A stretch of DNA of 64,000 nt, taken from Planotetraspora kaengkrachanensis (GTDB lineage Bacteria > Actinomycetota > Actinomycetes > Streptosporangiales > Streptosporangiaceae). The stretch lies in assembly GCF_016862895.1 (NCBI RefSeq), contig NZ_BONV01000021.1, forward strand, positions 1-64,000. The letters are read 5' to 3'. This document shows, piece by piece, positions 51,825-62,244 of this stretch. Made by a program: the position numbers and the translations under genes. The stretch's first letter is position 1. Every line of letters begins with the position of its first letter. The notes beneath the pieces are model-generated. The model was not told where the DNA came from, did no database searches, and saw only the letters and a program-made list of their open reading frames with translations.

Positions 51825-52415
51825 TCAGCGGCCGTTGATCCGCCAGGTCGGTTCGACCACCGTCCATTGCGCCTCCCAGGCGCGCCGGGCACGCCGCTGG
51901 TTCACCGAGCGGGTCACGACGACCACCATCGCCAGGAACGCCGCGGTGGTCAGCGGGACGCCGGTCCCCACCGTCAGGGCGGAGACGATCGTGGTCTCCC
52001 TGTCCTGGGGCCGCTGCGTGATGGCGCCGGTGCCGTCGGTCCAGATCTGCACCACGTCGCCCGCGGACTTGGTGGGGCTGACGTCGACCACACCGGTGCG
52101 CGGGGTGCCGTCGGGCGCCTTCCAGGTCGCCTGGGCGTGGCCCACGGCGGCTCCCGCGGCCGACAGGCGCGGCGCGATCACGTTCTCGGTCAGGGTGGCG
52201 TTCACCAGGTGCCGGGCGCGAGCCTGATCGGCCTCGGCCTTCAGGCCGGCGCCGTACTCCCGGACGCCCAGGGCCACACCGGCCACGATGGCGATCATGG
52301 CGCCCAGCACGGCGACAAGCCGGACCAGCGCTTCGACCCGGTCACACCGGCGCCGAAGCGGATTCCTGTCTAGTCCGAGCCATCTGACGAACCTGGCGAA
52401 TGGATTCTGTGACAT
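51825..52415 (-). CDS. Rv1733c-like membrane protein
   Basis: A 196-residue protein from ATG 52415 with GAGGTGTG upstream. It starts with RWLGLDRNPLRRRCDRVEALVRLVAVLGAMIAIVAG (TM1 near residues 35-55), has an extracytoplasmic middle, and a second TM near residues 145-165 (LTVGTGVPLTTAAFLAMVVVV). This two-TM layout and the opening motif match the Rv1733c family. Function unknown. It follows glgC in convergent orientation. Confidence 0.8.
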   Translation of the reverse strand: MSQNPFARFVRWLGLDRNPLRRRCDRVEALVRLVAVLGAMIAIVAGVALGVREYGAGLKAEADQARARHLVNATLTENVIAPRLSAAGAAVGHAQATWKAPDGTPRTGVVDVSPTKSAGDVVQIWTDGTGAITQRPQDRETTIVSALTVGTGVPLTTAAFLAMVVVVTRSVNQRRARRAWEAQWTVVEPTWRINGR

Positions 52416-52854
52416 CACACACCTCACAGGGTCATTACCACTGCGAGTCCCGTTTATGCCTATTTTGCCGCCCAAGAGAATCGGTGGGAACTCCCCTCCC
52501 CGAATAGCTCGCCTCCACCGGCCATTTCGTGCCCCGACGCGCCCATCCGCCTCCGGGCGTTCGCGCTCCGCACGGGGCGAGACGAGCCCCGGAGACTCGA
52601 TCCACGTGGGCCATGCGCCGAGAGTTATCACCTTTATCCCTAAGTGACGGAATTTGCGGAATATGAGCATCGACGCGCAATCGGAGAGGCGTCCCGGGAA
52701 AGCCCTTCGGGTGCCGGCCTGGGACGGATCCGAACCCCCGGTAATGCATGCCTCGCGAATGCTCGAAGTCCGGGGCAGCGCTCTCTACCGAAAGCCATCG
52801 CCCGGTGTCACAATGCCAACGAAACGGGGATGATCAGGACGGGGAGTACCGGAT
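52416..52854. other. Divergent intergenic region with a structured element
   Basis: About 440 bases with no supported gene. The first part has promoter-like A/T-rich patches. A nested hairpin lies at 52690-52726, followed by sequence with a weak tRNA-like look on the minus strand (GGTAGAGAGCGCTGCCC and GGGTTCGGATCC), but no cloverleaf can be folded by eye. It holds the promoters of the Rv1733c-like gene and of the DUF5685 operon. Confidence 0.4.
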
Positions 52855-53880
52855 ATGTTCGGGATCGTTCGACCATGCGTAGATCACTCCTGCGGCTCCG
52901 TGCTCACGGCCTGGCGGGCCCATCTGTGCGGGCTGTGCCTCACGCTGCGTGACCACCACGGCCAGTTCGCCCGGATGGCGACCAACTACGACGGGCTCAT
53001 CCTGTCCGTCCTGACCGAGGCGCAGGACTCCCGGCCGGCGGAACAGCGCACCGCCGGACCCTGTCCCCTGCGCGGCTTCCGGACCACAGACGTGGTCTCC
53101 TCGGCGGAGCGGGGCGCCCGGCTGGCCGCCGTCGTGTCGCTCGCCCTGGCCGCCGGGAAGATCCGCGACCACGCGGCCGACGGGGACGGCATGGCGGGAC
53201 GCCGCGTCTCCGGCGCCCCGTTACGCCATGTCGCCGCCTCCTGGTCCGTCGCGGCCGCGCGGGACGCCGAGTCGCTCGGGTTCGACATGACCGTGCTGAC
53301 CGAGGCCGTCGACCGGCAGGTGGCGCTGGAGGCCGCGGCGGCGCCGTCCCTGCTCCAGGTCACCGAACCCACGGAGACGGCCGTGGCGGCCGCTTTCGCC
53401 CACACCGCCGCGCTGGCGGGCGAGCCCCGCAACGCCGAGAGCCTCCGCGAGGCCGGGCGCCTGTTCGGCCGGATCGCGCACATCATCGACGCCGTCGAGG
53501 ACCTCGACGAGGACCGGGCCCGCGGGAGCTACAACCCCCTCGTGGCGACCGGCACGTCGGTCGCCGAGGCCGGGCGGCTGTGCGAGGACGCGCTGACCGG
53601 GCTCGGCCTTGCCGTACAGGATCTGGAACTGCGCGACCGGCACCTCGTCGAGGCCCTGCTCGTCGGCGAGACCCGGCATGCCGTACGCCGCGCGTTCGCC
53701 GAGCGCGTCCACCCGACGGATCCGAGGAGGAAGATCGCCGCGGGCATCGTCACGTTCCTGACCTGCGGGCTCTACCGGCCGCCGTGGAGCAGGTACCGCC
53801 AGGGGGGCGAGAAGGGCCGCTGCTACCTGAGCAACTTCGGCTGCGGGGCATGCTGGGACGGCACTTGCGACTGCTCGTGA
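52855..53880 (+). CDS. DUF5685 family protein with Cys-rich ends
   Basis: A 341-residue protein. Cys clusters stand at both ends: CVDHSC and CGLCLTLRDHHG in the first 35 residues, and CYLSNFGCGACWDGTCDCS at the end. The middle is helical with an Asp-rich helix (RIAHIIDAVEDLDEDRARGSYNPLV near residue 205) that resembles the metal-binding helix of isoprenoid-synthase-like folds. I call it DUF5685 from memory of the pattern. The Cys clusters may hold zinc or an iron-sulfur centre. The next gene starts inside its stop codon (GTGA), so they are tightly coupled. Confidence 0.75.
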   Translation: MFGIVRPCVDHSCGSVLTAWRAHLCGLCLTLRDHHGQFARMATNYDGLILSVLTEAQDSRPAEQRTAGPCPLRGFRTTDVVSSAERGARLAAVVSLALAAGKIRDHAADGDGMAGRRVSGAPLRHVAASWSVAAARDAESLGFDMTVLTEAVDRQVALEAAAAPSLLQVTEPTETAVAAAFAHTAALAGEPRNAESLREAGRLFGRIAHIIDAVEDLDEDRARGSYNPLVATGTSVAEAGRLCEDALTGLGLAVQDLELRDRHLVEALLVGETRHAVRRAFAERVHPTDPRRKIAAGIVTFLTCGLYRPPWSRYRQGGEKGRCYLSNFGCGACWDGTCDCS

Positions 53881-55502
53881 ACGGATCGGGATGGATTTCC
53901 GGACTCATCCGCCTGGCGGGCCGGTATGGCCCAGGCGAGGGGAGATCGCTCCCTTTCCGGGACCTGAACGCGGCTGAGCGGAGGGTCTGGGAGGCCTACC
54001 CCACCGGGACCCCCGTCGATCTCCGCGACGGGAAGAACGACGATCCCGCCGAAGGGCACACCTGGGCCCGCGGGCGCGCGGTCCGCGCGGAGGTGCTCGC
54101 CGCCCTGCTGCTCGGCATCAGCGAGAACCAGCCCGGGCGGGTGCCGGGCATCCGGCTCGCGGGGGCGCACATCGTCGGCGACCTGAACCTCTCCGACGCC
54201 GTCGTCACCTCCCGGCTGCACCTTCTGGGCTGCCACATCCCGGGCATCGTCTCCCTCAACGACGCGCGGACCCGGGGCGTGCGCCTGCGCCGGTGCCACA
54301 TCGGCCGGTTCCGGGCCGGACGGGCCACGATCGACGGCCTGCTCGACCTCGACGGATCGACGATCGAGAACGGCGTACGCCTCGACAACTGCCACGTCAC
54401 CGGCCAGTTCCGCATGTCCCGCGCCGTGGTCGGATCTCCGTCCGTCCCGTCCAGGGGCGGCGGGACCGAGGACCTTCCCGGCTGGAGCCAGCCGTACAAC
54501 GCGGGCAGGGATTCCGAGCCGGTCACGCAGGTGGCGGTCGCGGTCTGGGCGGGCGGCCTGACCGTGGACGGCGGCGCGTTCCTGCGCGGCCTGCGGACCA
54601 CCGGCGGGCTGCGGTTCATCGGCGCGCACTTCAACAGCGGCCTCTACCTGGAGGGCGCGGTCCTGTCCGGCACCGACGGGCACGCCGTGTTCGCCGACCA
54701 CCTGCAGGCCACGGCGGCGGAGTTCAGCCAGGGCTTCACCGCCACGGGGGCGATCCGGCTGCGCGGCGCCCGGATCTCCGGGGTGCTGTCCTTCGACAAG
54801 GCGGCTCTCAAGGCGCAGGGCCGGGTCCTGCACCTGAGCCATATGCAGGTCGACGAGCTGATCCTCCTGCCGGACTCCGTCGAAGGGGGGATCAACCTCG
54901 GCTACTCCCGCATCGGCGTGCTGTTCGACCGGCCGGACTGCTACCCCGAGAACGTGCACCTCAACGGGACCACCTACGAGTCGCTGCGCGGGCCCGCCGT
55001 ACTCGCCGACCGGCTGTCCTGGCTGAACCGCGACCCCGACGGCTACCGGCCCCAGCCGTACGAGCAGCTATCGGCCTACTACCGCAGGATCGGGCACGAG
55101 TCGGAGTCCCGGCGGGTTCTGCTGGCCAAGCAGCGGGCGCGGCGGCGGACGCTCAAACTCCCCGGACGCGTGTGGGGACGGCTGCTGGACATCGTCGTGG
55201 GGTACGGCTACCGCCCCTGGCTGGCGGGATTGTGGGTCGGCCTGCTCCTCGCCGCCGGGACCTCGGTCTTCTCCCACTGGAGACCCCACCAGATCGGGCT
55301 CGACGAGTCGCGCAGTTTCAACGCGTTCACCTACACGATCGACCTGCTCGCGCCCGTCAGCGTGTTCGAGCAGCGCGGCGCGTGGGAGCCGGTCGGCTGG
55401 ACCCAGTGGCTGGCCAACGGCCTGATCGTGGCGGGGTGGATCCTGGCCACGGCGCTCATCGCGGGCGGCACCCGGGTGCTGCGCCCCTCGAACACGTCAT
55501 GA
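53877..55502 (+). CDS. Beta-helix-like repeat protein with C-terminal membrane segments
   Basis: A 541-residue protein from GTG 53877. Residues 70-390 hold pentapeptide-like repeats (IRLAGAHIVGDLNLSDAVVTSRLHLLGC, LDLDGSTIENGVRLDNC, IRLRGARISGVLSFDKAALKAQG), spaced as in right-handed beta-helices. After a helical segment (YEQLSAYYRRIGHESESRRVLLAKQRARRR near residue 410) come two TM helices (residues 450-470 and 515-535). Relatives in Streptomyces are sometimes called membrane-associated oxidoreductase without evidence. Coupled to DUF5685. Its end overlaps the convergent mechanosensitive channel by six bases. Confidence 0.7.
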   Translation: MNGSGWISGLIRLAGRYGPGEGRSLPFRDLNAAERRVWEAYPTGTPVDLRDGKNDDPAEGHTWARGRAVRAEVLAALLLGISENQPGRVPGIRLAGAHIVGDLNLSDAVVTSRLHLLGCHIPGIVSLNDARTRGVRLRRCHIGRFRAGRATIDGLLDLDGSTIENGVRLDNCHVTGQFRMSRAVVGSPSVPSRGGGTEDLPGWSQPYNAGRDSEPVTQVAVAVWAGGLTVDGGAFLRGLRTTGGLRFIGAHFNSGLYLEGAVLSGTDGHAVFADHLQATAAEFSQGFTATGAIRLRGARISGVLSFDKAALKAQGRVLHLSHMQVDELILLPDSVEGGINLGYSRIGVLFDRPDCYPENVHLNGTTYESLRGPAVLADRLSWLNRDPDGYRPQPYEQLSAYYRRIGHESESRRVLLAKQRARRRTLKLPGRVWGRLLDIVVGYGYRPWLAGLWVGLLLAAGTSVFSHWRPHQIGLDESRSFNAFTYTIDLLAPVSVFEQRGAWEPVGWTQWLANGLIVAGWILATALIAGGTRVLRPSNTS

Positions 55503-56561
55503 CCTCTCCTCGACCGGCTCGATCCGCACCCGCGGGATCGCCTCCGGGTACTTCTCCCTGACGAACGTCACCAGGTGCTCGCGGACGTCGCACCGCAGAT
55601 CCCAGGCACTGGCCGAGTCGGCGGCGCTCATCAGCGCGCGCAGCTCGACCAGCCCCTCCGGCGTGACGTCGGTGACCTGGAGGGTCCAGTCCTTCTGGTC
55701 CCAGAGCGGGTTGTCGCGCAACGCCCGGTAGAGCTCGGTGCGCAGCTCCTCGACCGGCACCGACCAGTCCACCCGCAGGTAGACGCTGCCCAGGATCCGG
55801 CTCTCGTGGCGGGTCCAGTTCTCGAACGGGTTGCTGGTGAAGTAGGACACCGGGAGGATCAGCCGCCGTTCGTCCCACAGCCGCAGGGACACGTAGGTGA
55901 GCGTCAGCTCCTCGATCCTGCCCCACTCGTTCTCGACCACCACCACGTCGTCGAGGCGGATCGCGTCGCTGAAGGCGAGCTGCAGTCCGGCCATCATGTT
56001 GCCGAGGATGGACTGCGCGGCGATGCCGGCCACCACGCCCGCGATGCCGGCCGAGGCCAGCAGCCCGGCGCCGAGGGCCCGCACCTCGGGGAAGGTGAAC
56101 AACATCGCGCCCAGCGCGACGACGACGACGACCGCGGCGGAGATCCGCCGGACCAGGGTGATCTGCGTGCGGATCCGCCGCGCCCGCCGGTTGCGGTCGC
56201 CCTGGACGTGCACGAGGCGGTCGAGGACCACGTCCGTCACCGCGTACGCCGCCTGGATCACCAGCCAGGTCACACAGGTGATGAGCAGGAGCGTGAACGC
56301 GTGCCGGAGGAGGCCGTCCGCCCGGGGGGCGATCATCTCCGGCGTGTACACGGCGTTGGCGGCGGCGACGACCGCGGAGGCGAATCCTGGCCAGGTGCAG
56401 CGCCTGACCACCGGGCCGGCGAGCGACCAGCGATCGCCCACGAGCCGGGACTTCAGCACGCGCCTGACGAGCTCGACGGCGATGATCGCGACGACGACGG
56501 CACCGGCGAGAGTGCCCCAGTTCCACGCGGCCGACAGGACGGCGCCCCCACTCGTCGTCAT
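55497..56561 (-). CDS. MscS-type mechanosensitive ion channel
   Basis: A 354-residue protein with four or so TM helices; the pore-lining helix is the Gly/Ala-rich ALGAGLLASAGIAGVVAGIAAQSILGNMMAG near residue 165, followed by the MscS beta domain (IRLDDVVVVENEWGRIEELTLTYVSLRLWDERRLILPVSYF) and a C-terminal alpha/beta part. It releases solutes upon hypo-osmotic shock. ATG 56561 is chosen because the frame upstream lacks family features. Confidence 0.92.
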   Translation of the reverse strand: MTTSGGAVLSAAWNWGTLAGAVVVAIIAVELVRRVLKSRLVGDRWSLAGPVVRRCTWPGFASAVVAAANAVYTPEMIAPRADGLLRHAFTLLLITCVTWLVIQAAYAVTDVVLDRLVHVQGDRNRRARRIRTQITLVRRISAAVVVVVALGAMLFTFPEVRALGAGLLASAGIAGVVAGIAAQSILGNMMAGLQLAFSDAIRLDDVVVVENEWGRIEELTLTYVSLRLWDERRLILPVSYFTSNPFENWTRHESRILGSVYLRVDWSVPVEELRTELYRALRDNPLWDQKDWTLQVTDVTPEGLVELRALMSAADSASAWDLRCDVREHLVTFVREKYPEAIPRVRIEPVEERS

Positions 56562-56658
56562 CGTCGCCCTTTGCCCTTCCACGGTGAGGAGGAAACACAC
56601 ACCAGTGGACGAATACTGCCAGACGGGTTTACCTGGCTGAACGCCCGGATTCCGGCGG

Positions 56659-57618
56659 TCAGAGCAGACCGAGATCGCCGAGGAGCTTGTCGGTGCGGCC
56701 CGCCTCGGCCTCGAGCCACATGCGGAAGTCGTCGCCGGCCAGCAACATCGGCGTCCACCCGTTGCGCGCGCAGGCCTGGCCCCACGCGTTCGACTCCCCG
56801 ATCGCCTGGCAGAGGGCGAGCAGCGCGTCCCGCTGGGTCTGGCCCAGCCGCCGGGAGGCGAGCAGACCCCACCAGTTCGCGTAGACCAGGCGCACACCCG
56901 ACTCGACCAGCGTCGGCGCGTCCACGCCCTCGATGCGCTCGGAGGCGGAGACGGCGAGCGGGCGCAGCCGTCCCGCCCTGATGTGGGCGACCACGTCCCG
57001 GTGGCAGCCGAAGCCGAGGGCCACCCGGCCGTCGACGATCGCCTCCACCGCCTGCGCGCCGGTGGGGAACGAGGCATAGTCGAGCAGCCGGGTGTCCGCC
57101 CCCAGGCCCTGAGCCGTCAGGCCGTACAGCAGGTGGTCGGGGCCGCCCGCCGCCCCGCCGGCCACCTTGGGCCCGGCGGGGTCGCGCAGGAGGGCGGCGG
57201 CGAAGTCGTCGAAGGTCCTGAACCGCGAGGATGGGGAGGCCACCAGGACCTCCCACTGCCCCGCGAGCCTGGCCAGCGGCCAGGTGCTGCCCGCGATGGG
57301 CGCCGCGCGGTCCATCACCGCGACGGAGACCAGCGCCGGGTCGGCGACCATCAGGTCGCCCTGACGGCCCGCCGCCACGAATCGGGCGATGGCGAGCGTC
57401 CCGCCACCGCCCGGCCGCGCGCTGACGCCGACCTTGTGCGCCCACCGGCGATGCTCGATGAGCTCCTTCATCACGCGGGCGAACGCCGCGTTCTGGCCTC
57501 CGGAGGGGCCGGGGACGACGAAGGCGATCTCGCTCTGGACCGGCGGATCAGCCGTTCCGCACCCCGCCGCGAGAGCCAGAACCCCCGCCCCCAGCGCGAA
57601 GACCGATCGGCGTCGCAC
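56659..57618 (-). CDS. TctC-family tricarboxylate transporter substrate-binding lipoprotein
   Basis: A 319-residue lipoprotein (lipobox LAAGC near residue 20). It shows FVVPGPSGGQNAAFARVMKELIE, RPGGGGTLAIARFVAAGRQGDLMVAD, DYASFPTGAQAVEAIVDGRVALGFG and RLRPLAVSASERIEGVDAPTLVESG, all typical of the Bug/TctC family. It would bind an organic acid. The membrane partners TctA and TctB are not adjacent, so it is an orphan receptor. Confidence 0.87.
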   Translation of the reverse strand: MRRRSVFALGAGVLALAAGCGTADPPVQSEIAFVVPGPSGGQNAAFARVMKELIEHRRWAHKVGVSARPGGGGTLAIARFVAAGRQGDLMVADPALVSVAVMDRAAPIAGSTWPLARLAGQWEVLVASPSSRFRTFDDFAAALLRDPAGPKVAGGAAGGPDHLLYGLTAQGLGADTRLLDYASFPTGAQAVEAIVDGRVALGFGCHRDVVAHIRAGRLRPLAVSASERIEGVDAPTLVESGVRLVYANWWGLLASRRLGQTQRDALLALCQAIGESNAWGQACARNGWTPMLLAGDDFRMWLEAEAGRTDKLLGDLGLL

Positions 57619-57740
57619 GTCGGCATCCTCCCCCCAAAGGAGCCCGCATACCGACAGCGTACGACTTATTACGCCATGTGACTACATTTCGGGCATAGGT
57701 GCTCTCGCGCCTCTGCCGTGACACCGTCCATCACACAGCC

Positions 57741-57782
57741 CATGACCCAGTCCATGACCCAGTCCATGACCCAGTCCATGAC
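57741..57782. repeat. 12-bp tandem repeat beside glmS
   Basis: CATGACCCAGTC repeated three times plus a half unit, directly after the glmS stop. On the minus strand it would read MDWV repeats in a frame not used by glmS. Confidence 0.9.
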
Positions 57783-57796
57783 GCGCCCCGGGCGCC

Positions 57797-59614
<1,818 letters not shown>

Positions 59615-59622
59615 ATCCGCTC

Positions 59623-59898
59623 CTATCCGTAAACAATCCGACGGAGCTGGCGGAGGGACAGCTCCGGCGCCGCGACACGCCTTCCCGACAGTTCGGCGGA
59701 GATCCTCGGGAAGATCTCGTCGTTGGTGAACCCCTTCGACTGGAGCTCGCCGTGACGCCGCCGGACGAAGTCTTCGGCGGGCTCGCCGAAGTACGCCAGG
59801 ACGTCGGCGACCACCCGTGCCGCCTCACCGGGGCCGAGCGGGGTCGTCCTGGTGAGGTGACCGATCAGGTCCTCGAAGGGATGTCGTGCCGTGGACAC
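59623..59898 (-). CDS. Small conserved hypothetical upstream of glmS
   Basis: A 91-residue protein from GTG 59898: HPFEDLIGHLTRTTPLGPGEAARVVADVLAYFGEPAEDFVRRRHGELQ in the first half and FPRISAELSGRRVAAPELSLRQLRRIVYG at the end. Helical and likely DNA- or protein-binding. The glmS gene begins eight bases after its stop, so they are co-transcribed. Family not recognised; conserved in actinobacteria as I recall. Confidence 0.7.
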   Translation of the reverse strand: MSTARHPFEDLIGHLTRTTPLGPGEAARVVADVLAYFGEPAEDFVRRRHGELQSKGFTNDEIFPRISAELSGRRVAAPELSLRQLRRIVYG

Positions 59899-59940
59899 AG
59901 AGCAGGACCTTAACGTAGCGCGGATGCCGACTATCAAGAT

Positions 59941-59962
59941 TCCTGCCCGGATTCGGGCAGGA
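59941..59962. terminator. Hairpin upstream of the small glmS-operon gene
   Basis: Perfect nine-base arms TCCTGCCCG/CGGGCAGGA with a four-base loop between two genes of the same direction. It could terminate read-through or act as a leader hairpin. Confidence 0.4.
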
Positions 59963-59993
59963 TCAGCCGCTAAGTGGTCCCATGAGACGCGAA

Positions 59994-60020
59994 AGAGCCC
60001 GCCACCATTAGGCGGGCTCT
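59994..60020 (-). terminator. Terminator of the DJ-1/PfpI gene
   Basis: AGAGCCCGCC-N7-GGCGGGCTCT followed by TTTC on the minus strand, 51 bases after the stop of the DJ-1/PfpI gene. Confidence 0.75.
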
Positions 60021-60070
60021 CGTAGATCGTACAGAAATACGCGATACGTTCCGTTCGCCAGATCCCGGGG

Positions 60071-60634
60071 TCAGGCCGCCGGTCCGGCGTCGCGCAGGAC
60101 CTTGAGGAACGCCCGCATCCACGCCGGATGGTCGGGCCAGGCCCGGCCGGTCACGAGGTTGTCGTCGACGTGCGCCTCGCTGTCGACCCACGTGCCGCCC
60201 GCCTGCTCGACGTCGGTCGCGCAGGCCGGGTACGCGCTGCTCACCCGGCCCTTGAGGACTCCCGCCGCCGCGAGCACGAGCGGGCCGTGGCAGAGGGCGG
60301 CGATCGGCTTGGAACGCTCGGCGAAGTGCCGGACGATCTCCTGACAGGCGGCGTCGTTCCTGATGTACTCGGGCGCGCGCCCGCCAGGCACGACGAGTGC
60401 GTCGTAGTCTCCGGGCCGCACGTCGGCGAACGACACGTCGGCGGGCCACGCGTGGCCCGGCTTCTCGGTGTAGGTGTCGAAGCCGTCGACGAAGTCGTGC
60501 ACCACGAACTGGAGCTTCTTGGCCGACGGCGCCGCGATGTCGACGTCGAACCCCTCTTCGAGCAACCGCTGGTAGGGGTACATCACCTCGAGGTCCTCGG
60601 CGGCGTCACCGGTGATGATCAGCACTTTCGTCAT
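60071..60634 (-). CDS. DJ-1/PfpI family protein
   Basis: A 187-residue class-I glutamine amidotransferase-like protein. The nucleophile Cys is in ALCHGP near residue 114, with Glu in LIITGDAAEDLEVMYPYQ near residue 17. DALVVPGGRAPEYIRND and AYPACATDVEQAGGTW are family-typical. Members act as chaperones, glyoxalases or proteases; the precise activity here is unknown. Single gene with its own terminator. Confidence 0.9.
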   Translation of the reverse strand: MTKVLIITGDAAEDLEVMYPYQRLLEEGFDVDIAAPSAKKLQFVVHDFVDGFDTYTEKPGHAWPADVSFADVRPGDYDALVVPGGRAPEYIRNDAACQEIVRHFAERSKPIAALCHGPLVLAAAGVLKGRVSSAYPACATDVEQAGGTWVDSEAHVDDNLVTGRAWPDHPAWMRAFLKVLRDAGPAA

Positions 60635-60713
60635 GGGATCACCCTTTCTCGTGCGCTCTGCCTCCGATCCTGCGCACGAGCGGGCGGTCGGGTCAACGCC
60701 GCCGGGCCCCCCG

Positions 60714-61259
60714 TCAGAACGCGAAGCCGCCCGGCCGCCCGTTGCGATCGGCCACCAGCCCGGCCAGGGTGGCGACGGCGATCTCCGGCGGAGTGCGGGA
60801 ACCGATGTTGAGCCCGATGGGCCGGTGGACCCGGGCGACCACTTCCGCGGGCACCCCGAGTTCGGCCAGCGCGACCTCGTGCGGCGCGGGATGGTACGGC
60901 TTGCCCATCACCCCGATCCACCGGCACTCGCAGGCGAGCAGGTCGCGGAGCACGGGCCCGAGGTCGGCCCGGTGGTGGTCGGTGACGACGACGTCGGCCG
61001 TGCCGTCCAAGCCGGCGGGCGGGCCGCTCGTCATCTCGAAGGGCGGCTCCTCCGCCCGCACCTTCTCGGCGAGATCGCGGTCGGGCTCGAGGAGGATTCC
61101 GCGATAGCCGAGATCGGCGCCGTACCGCAGCAGATAGCCGGCGACGGGGGACGCGAACACGGCCACGAGCGTGCGGTCGCCCTGTGGCGGCGCCGCCTCC
61201 CCGTGCGCCACCGCGCAGGCCGGGTCCGACTCGTGCACGTGGGTGTCCGAATGAGCCAT
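60714..61259 (-). CDS. XdhC-family protein (Rossmann part)
   Basis: A 181-residue protein containing VAVFASPVAGYLLRYGADLGYRGILLEPD, DVVVTDHHRADLGPVLRDLL, WIGVMGKPYHPAPHEVAL and VARVHRPIGLNIGSRTPPEIAVATLAGLVADRNG, the pattern of the C-terminal XdhC Rossmann domain. XdhC inserts or sulfurates molybdenum cofactor for xanthine dehydrogenase-type enzymes. The N-terminal XdhC domain is reduced, and no molybdenum hydroxylase is nearby. ATG 61259 chosen; the frame runs on to 61376 without support. Confidence 0.82.
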   Translation of the reverse strand: MAHSDTHVHESDPACAVAHGEAAPPQGDRTLVAVFASPVAGYLLRYGADLGYRGILLEPDRDLAEKVRAEEPPFEMTSGPPAGLDGTADVVVTDHHRADLGPVLRDLLACECRWIGVMGKPYHPAPHEVALAELGVPAEVVARVHRPIGLNIGSRTPPEIAVATLAGLVADRNGRPGGFAF

Positions 61260-61387
61260 GGCCCCAGTCTCGCACCGGGCCCGCGGAAAGCGCCGGGCTC
61301 TCTTCCGGAGCGGGCGCGATGGCGCCGGGACGCCTGGGGATCCGCTAGAGTTGGCGAAGCGTCGCGAATGATTCATCTCGCGACAAC

Positions 61388-61459
61388 GCGGAAGTGGCTC
61401 AGTGGTAGAGCATCACCTTGCCAAGGTGAGGGTCGCGGGTTCGAATCCCGTCTTCCGCT
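61388..61459 (+). tRNA. tRNA-Gly(GCC), cluster 3
   Basis: Identical to the copies at 12808 and 45966. Confidence 0.96.
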
Positions 61460-61486
61460 CGCAGAGTGCGTCACAGCACTGGGCAC

Positions 61487-61561
61487 GGGCGATTAGCTCA
61501 GCGGGAGAGCGCTTCCCTGACACGGAAGAGGTCACTGGTTCAATCCCAGTATCGCCCACCA
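61487..61561 (+). tRNA. tRNA-Val(GAC), cluster 3
   Basis: Identical to the copies at 12975 and 46174, with encoded CCA. The tRNA-Cys present between Gly and Val in clusters 1 and 2 is absent: only 27 bases separate the two tRNAs. Confidence 0.96.
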
Positions 61562-61567
61562 CAAGAT

Positions 61568-61601
61568 CCGAAGGCCTCCGGGACATCCCGGAGGCCTTCG
61601 G
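61568..61601 (+). terminator. Terminator of tRNA cluster 3
   Basis: Perfect 15-bp stem CCGAAGGCCTCCGGG/CCCGGAGGCCTTCGG with loop ACAT, seven bases after the tRNA-Val CCA. No T-run. Confidence 0.7.
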
Positions 61602-61693
61602 CGCGTCCGGGCCCAGAACGGCACGGAAAGGCACAGAACGACGCGGTAAACGGCCGCGACGGATCAGCCGTGCTCAGGGTTGCTCAGCAGTGC

Positions 61694-62131
61694 TCAGTCA
61701 TGGTCGAAGTACCAGCGCGTGCAGAAGCCGTCCGCGACGCCGTCCTCCTTCGTTGAGGCGCACGCGCGCATCCAGGCGCCGATGTTGTCCTGCTCGTTCG
61801 ACGAGGACGCGCTGAACGGCCCGCACCTGGTCCAGGTCCGCCTGCTGTCGTAGGACCGCTCGACCCAGACGAGATCCCCCGGCCGGTACCCGTCGGTGAT
61901 GACCGCACGGGACTCGTCGAAGACCCGCCCGTTGACCAGGCGGACGCGGAGGGTCCGCACGCCCTCGGCGGTCTCCACGGTCCTGGCGGCGCTTCGGAGC
62001 TCCGAGCCGACGTCGAATCCGTTGAACGGCGTTCCGCACCCCGGTCCCGCGTGTGTCGGCGTCGCGATCACCAGGACCGTCGCGGCGACGCCCCCGGCCA
62101 TGACGATGCCCAGGAGCCTTCCACGCTTCAT
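61694..62131 (-). CDS. Small secreted protein
   Basis: A 145-residue protein with a signal peptide (MKRGRLLGIVMAGGVAATVLVIATPTHAG, cleavage near residue 28). The mature part has four Cys (GCGTPF, TRCGPF, RACAST, FCTRWYF) suggesting two disulfides, and begins PGCGTPFNGFDVGSELRSAART. Family not recognised. It may be a small extracellular or spore-coat-type protein, but that is a guess. Confidence 0.7.
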   Translation of the reverse strand: MKRGRLLGIVMAGGVAATVLVIATPTHAGPGCGTPFNGFDVGSELRSAARTVETAEGVRTLRVRLVNGRVFDESRAVITDGYRPGDLVWVERSYDSRRTWTRCGPFSASSSNEQDNIGAWMRACASTKEDGVADGFCTRWYFDHD

Positions 62132-62244
62132 GGGGTGCGTTACCCTTCCTCAGTTCCGGCTGCCGCGGGACACCACGGGGACCGGCCTCGATGACCAGCC
62201 CCGGTGATCGGCGTCGAAGTTACCAGGGTAGATCACCATGGGAA

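Noticed and set aside
52660-52810. Possible tRNA or c-di-AMP (ydaO) riboswitch upstream of DUF5685
   Set aside because: Parts resemble a D-arm and T-loop, but stems do not pair into a cloverleaf, and ydaO consensus segments are not all present; kept only as a structured leader.
53580-55502. 640-residue start for the beta-helix protein
   Set aside because: The first 99 residues are an out-of-frame shadow of DUF5685; the GTG at 53877 overlapping the DUF5685 stop is the natural start.
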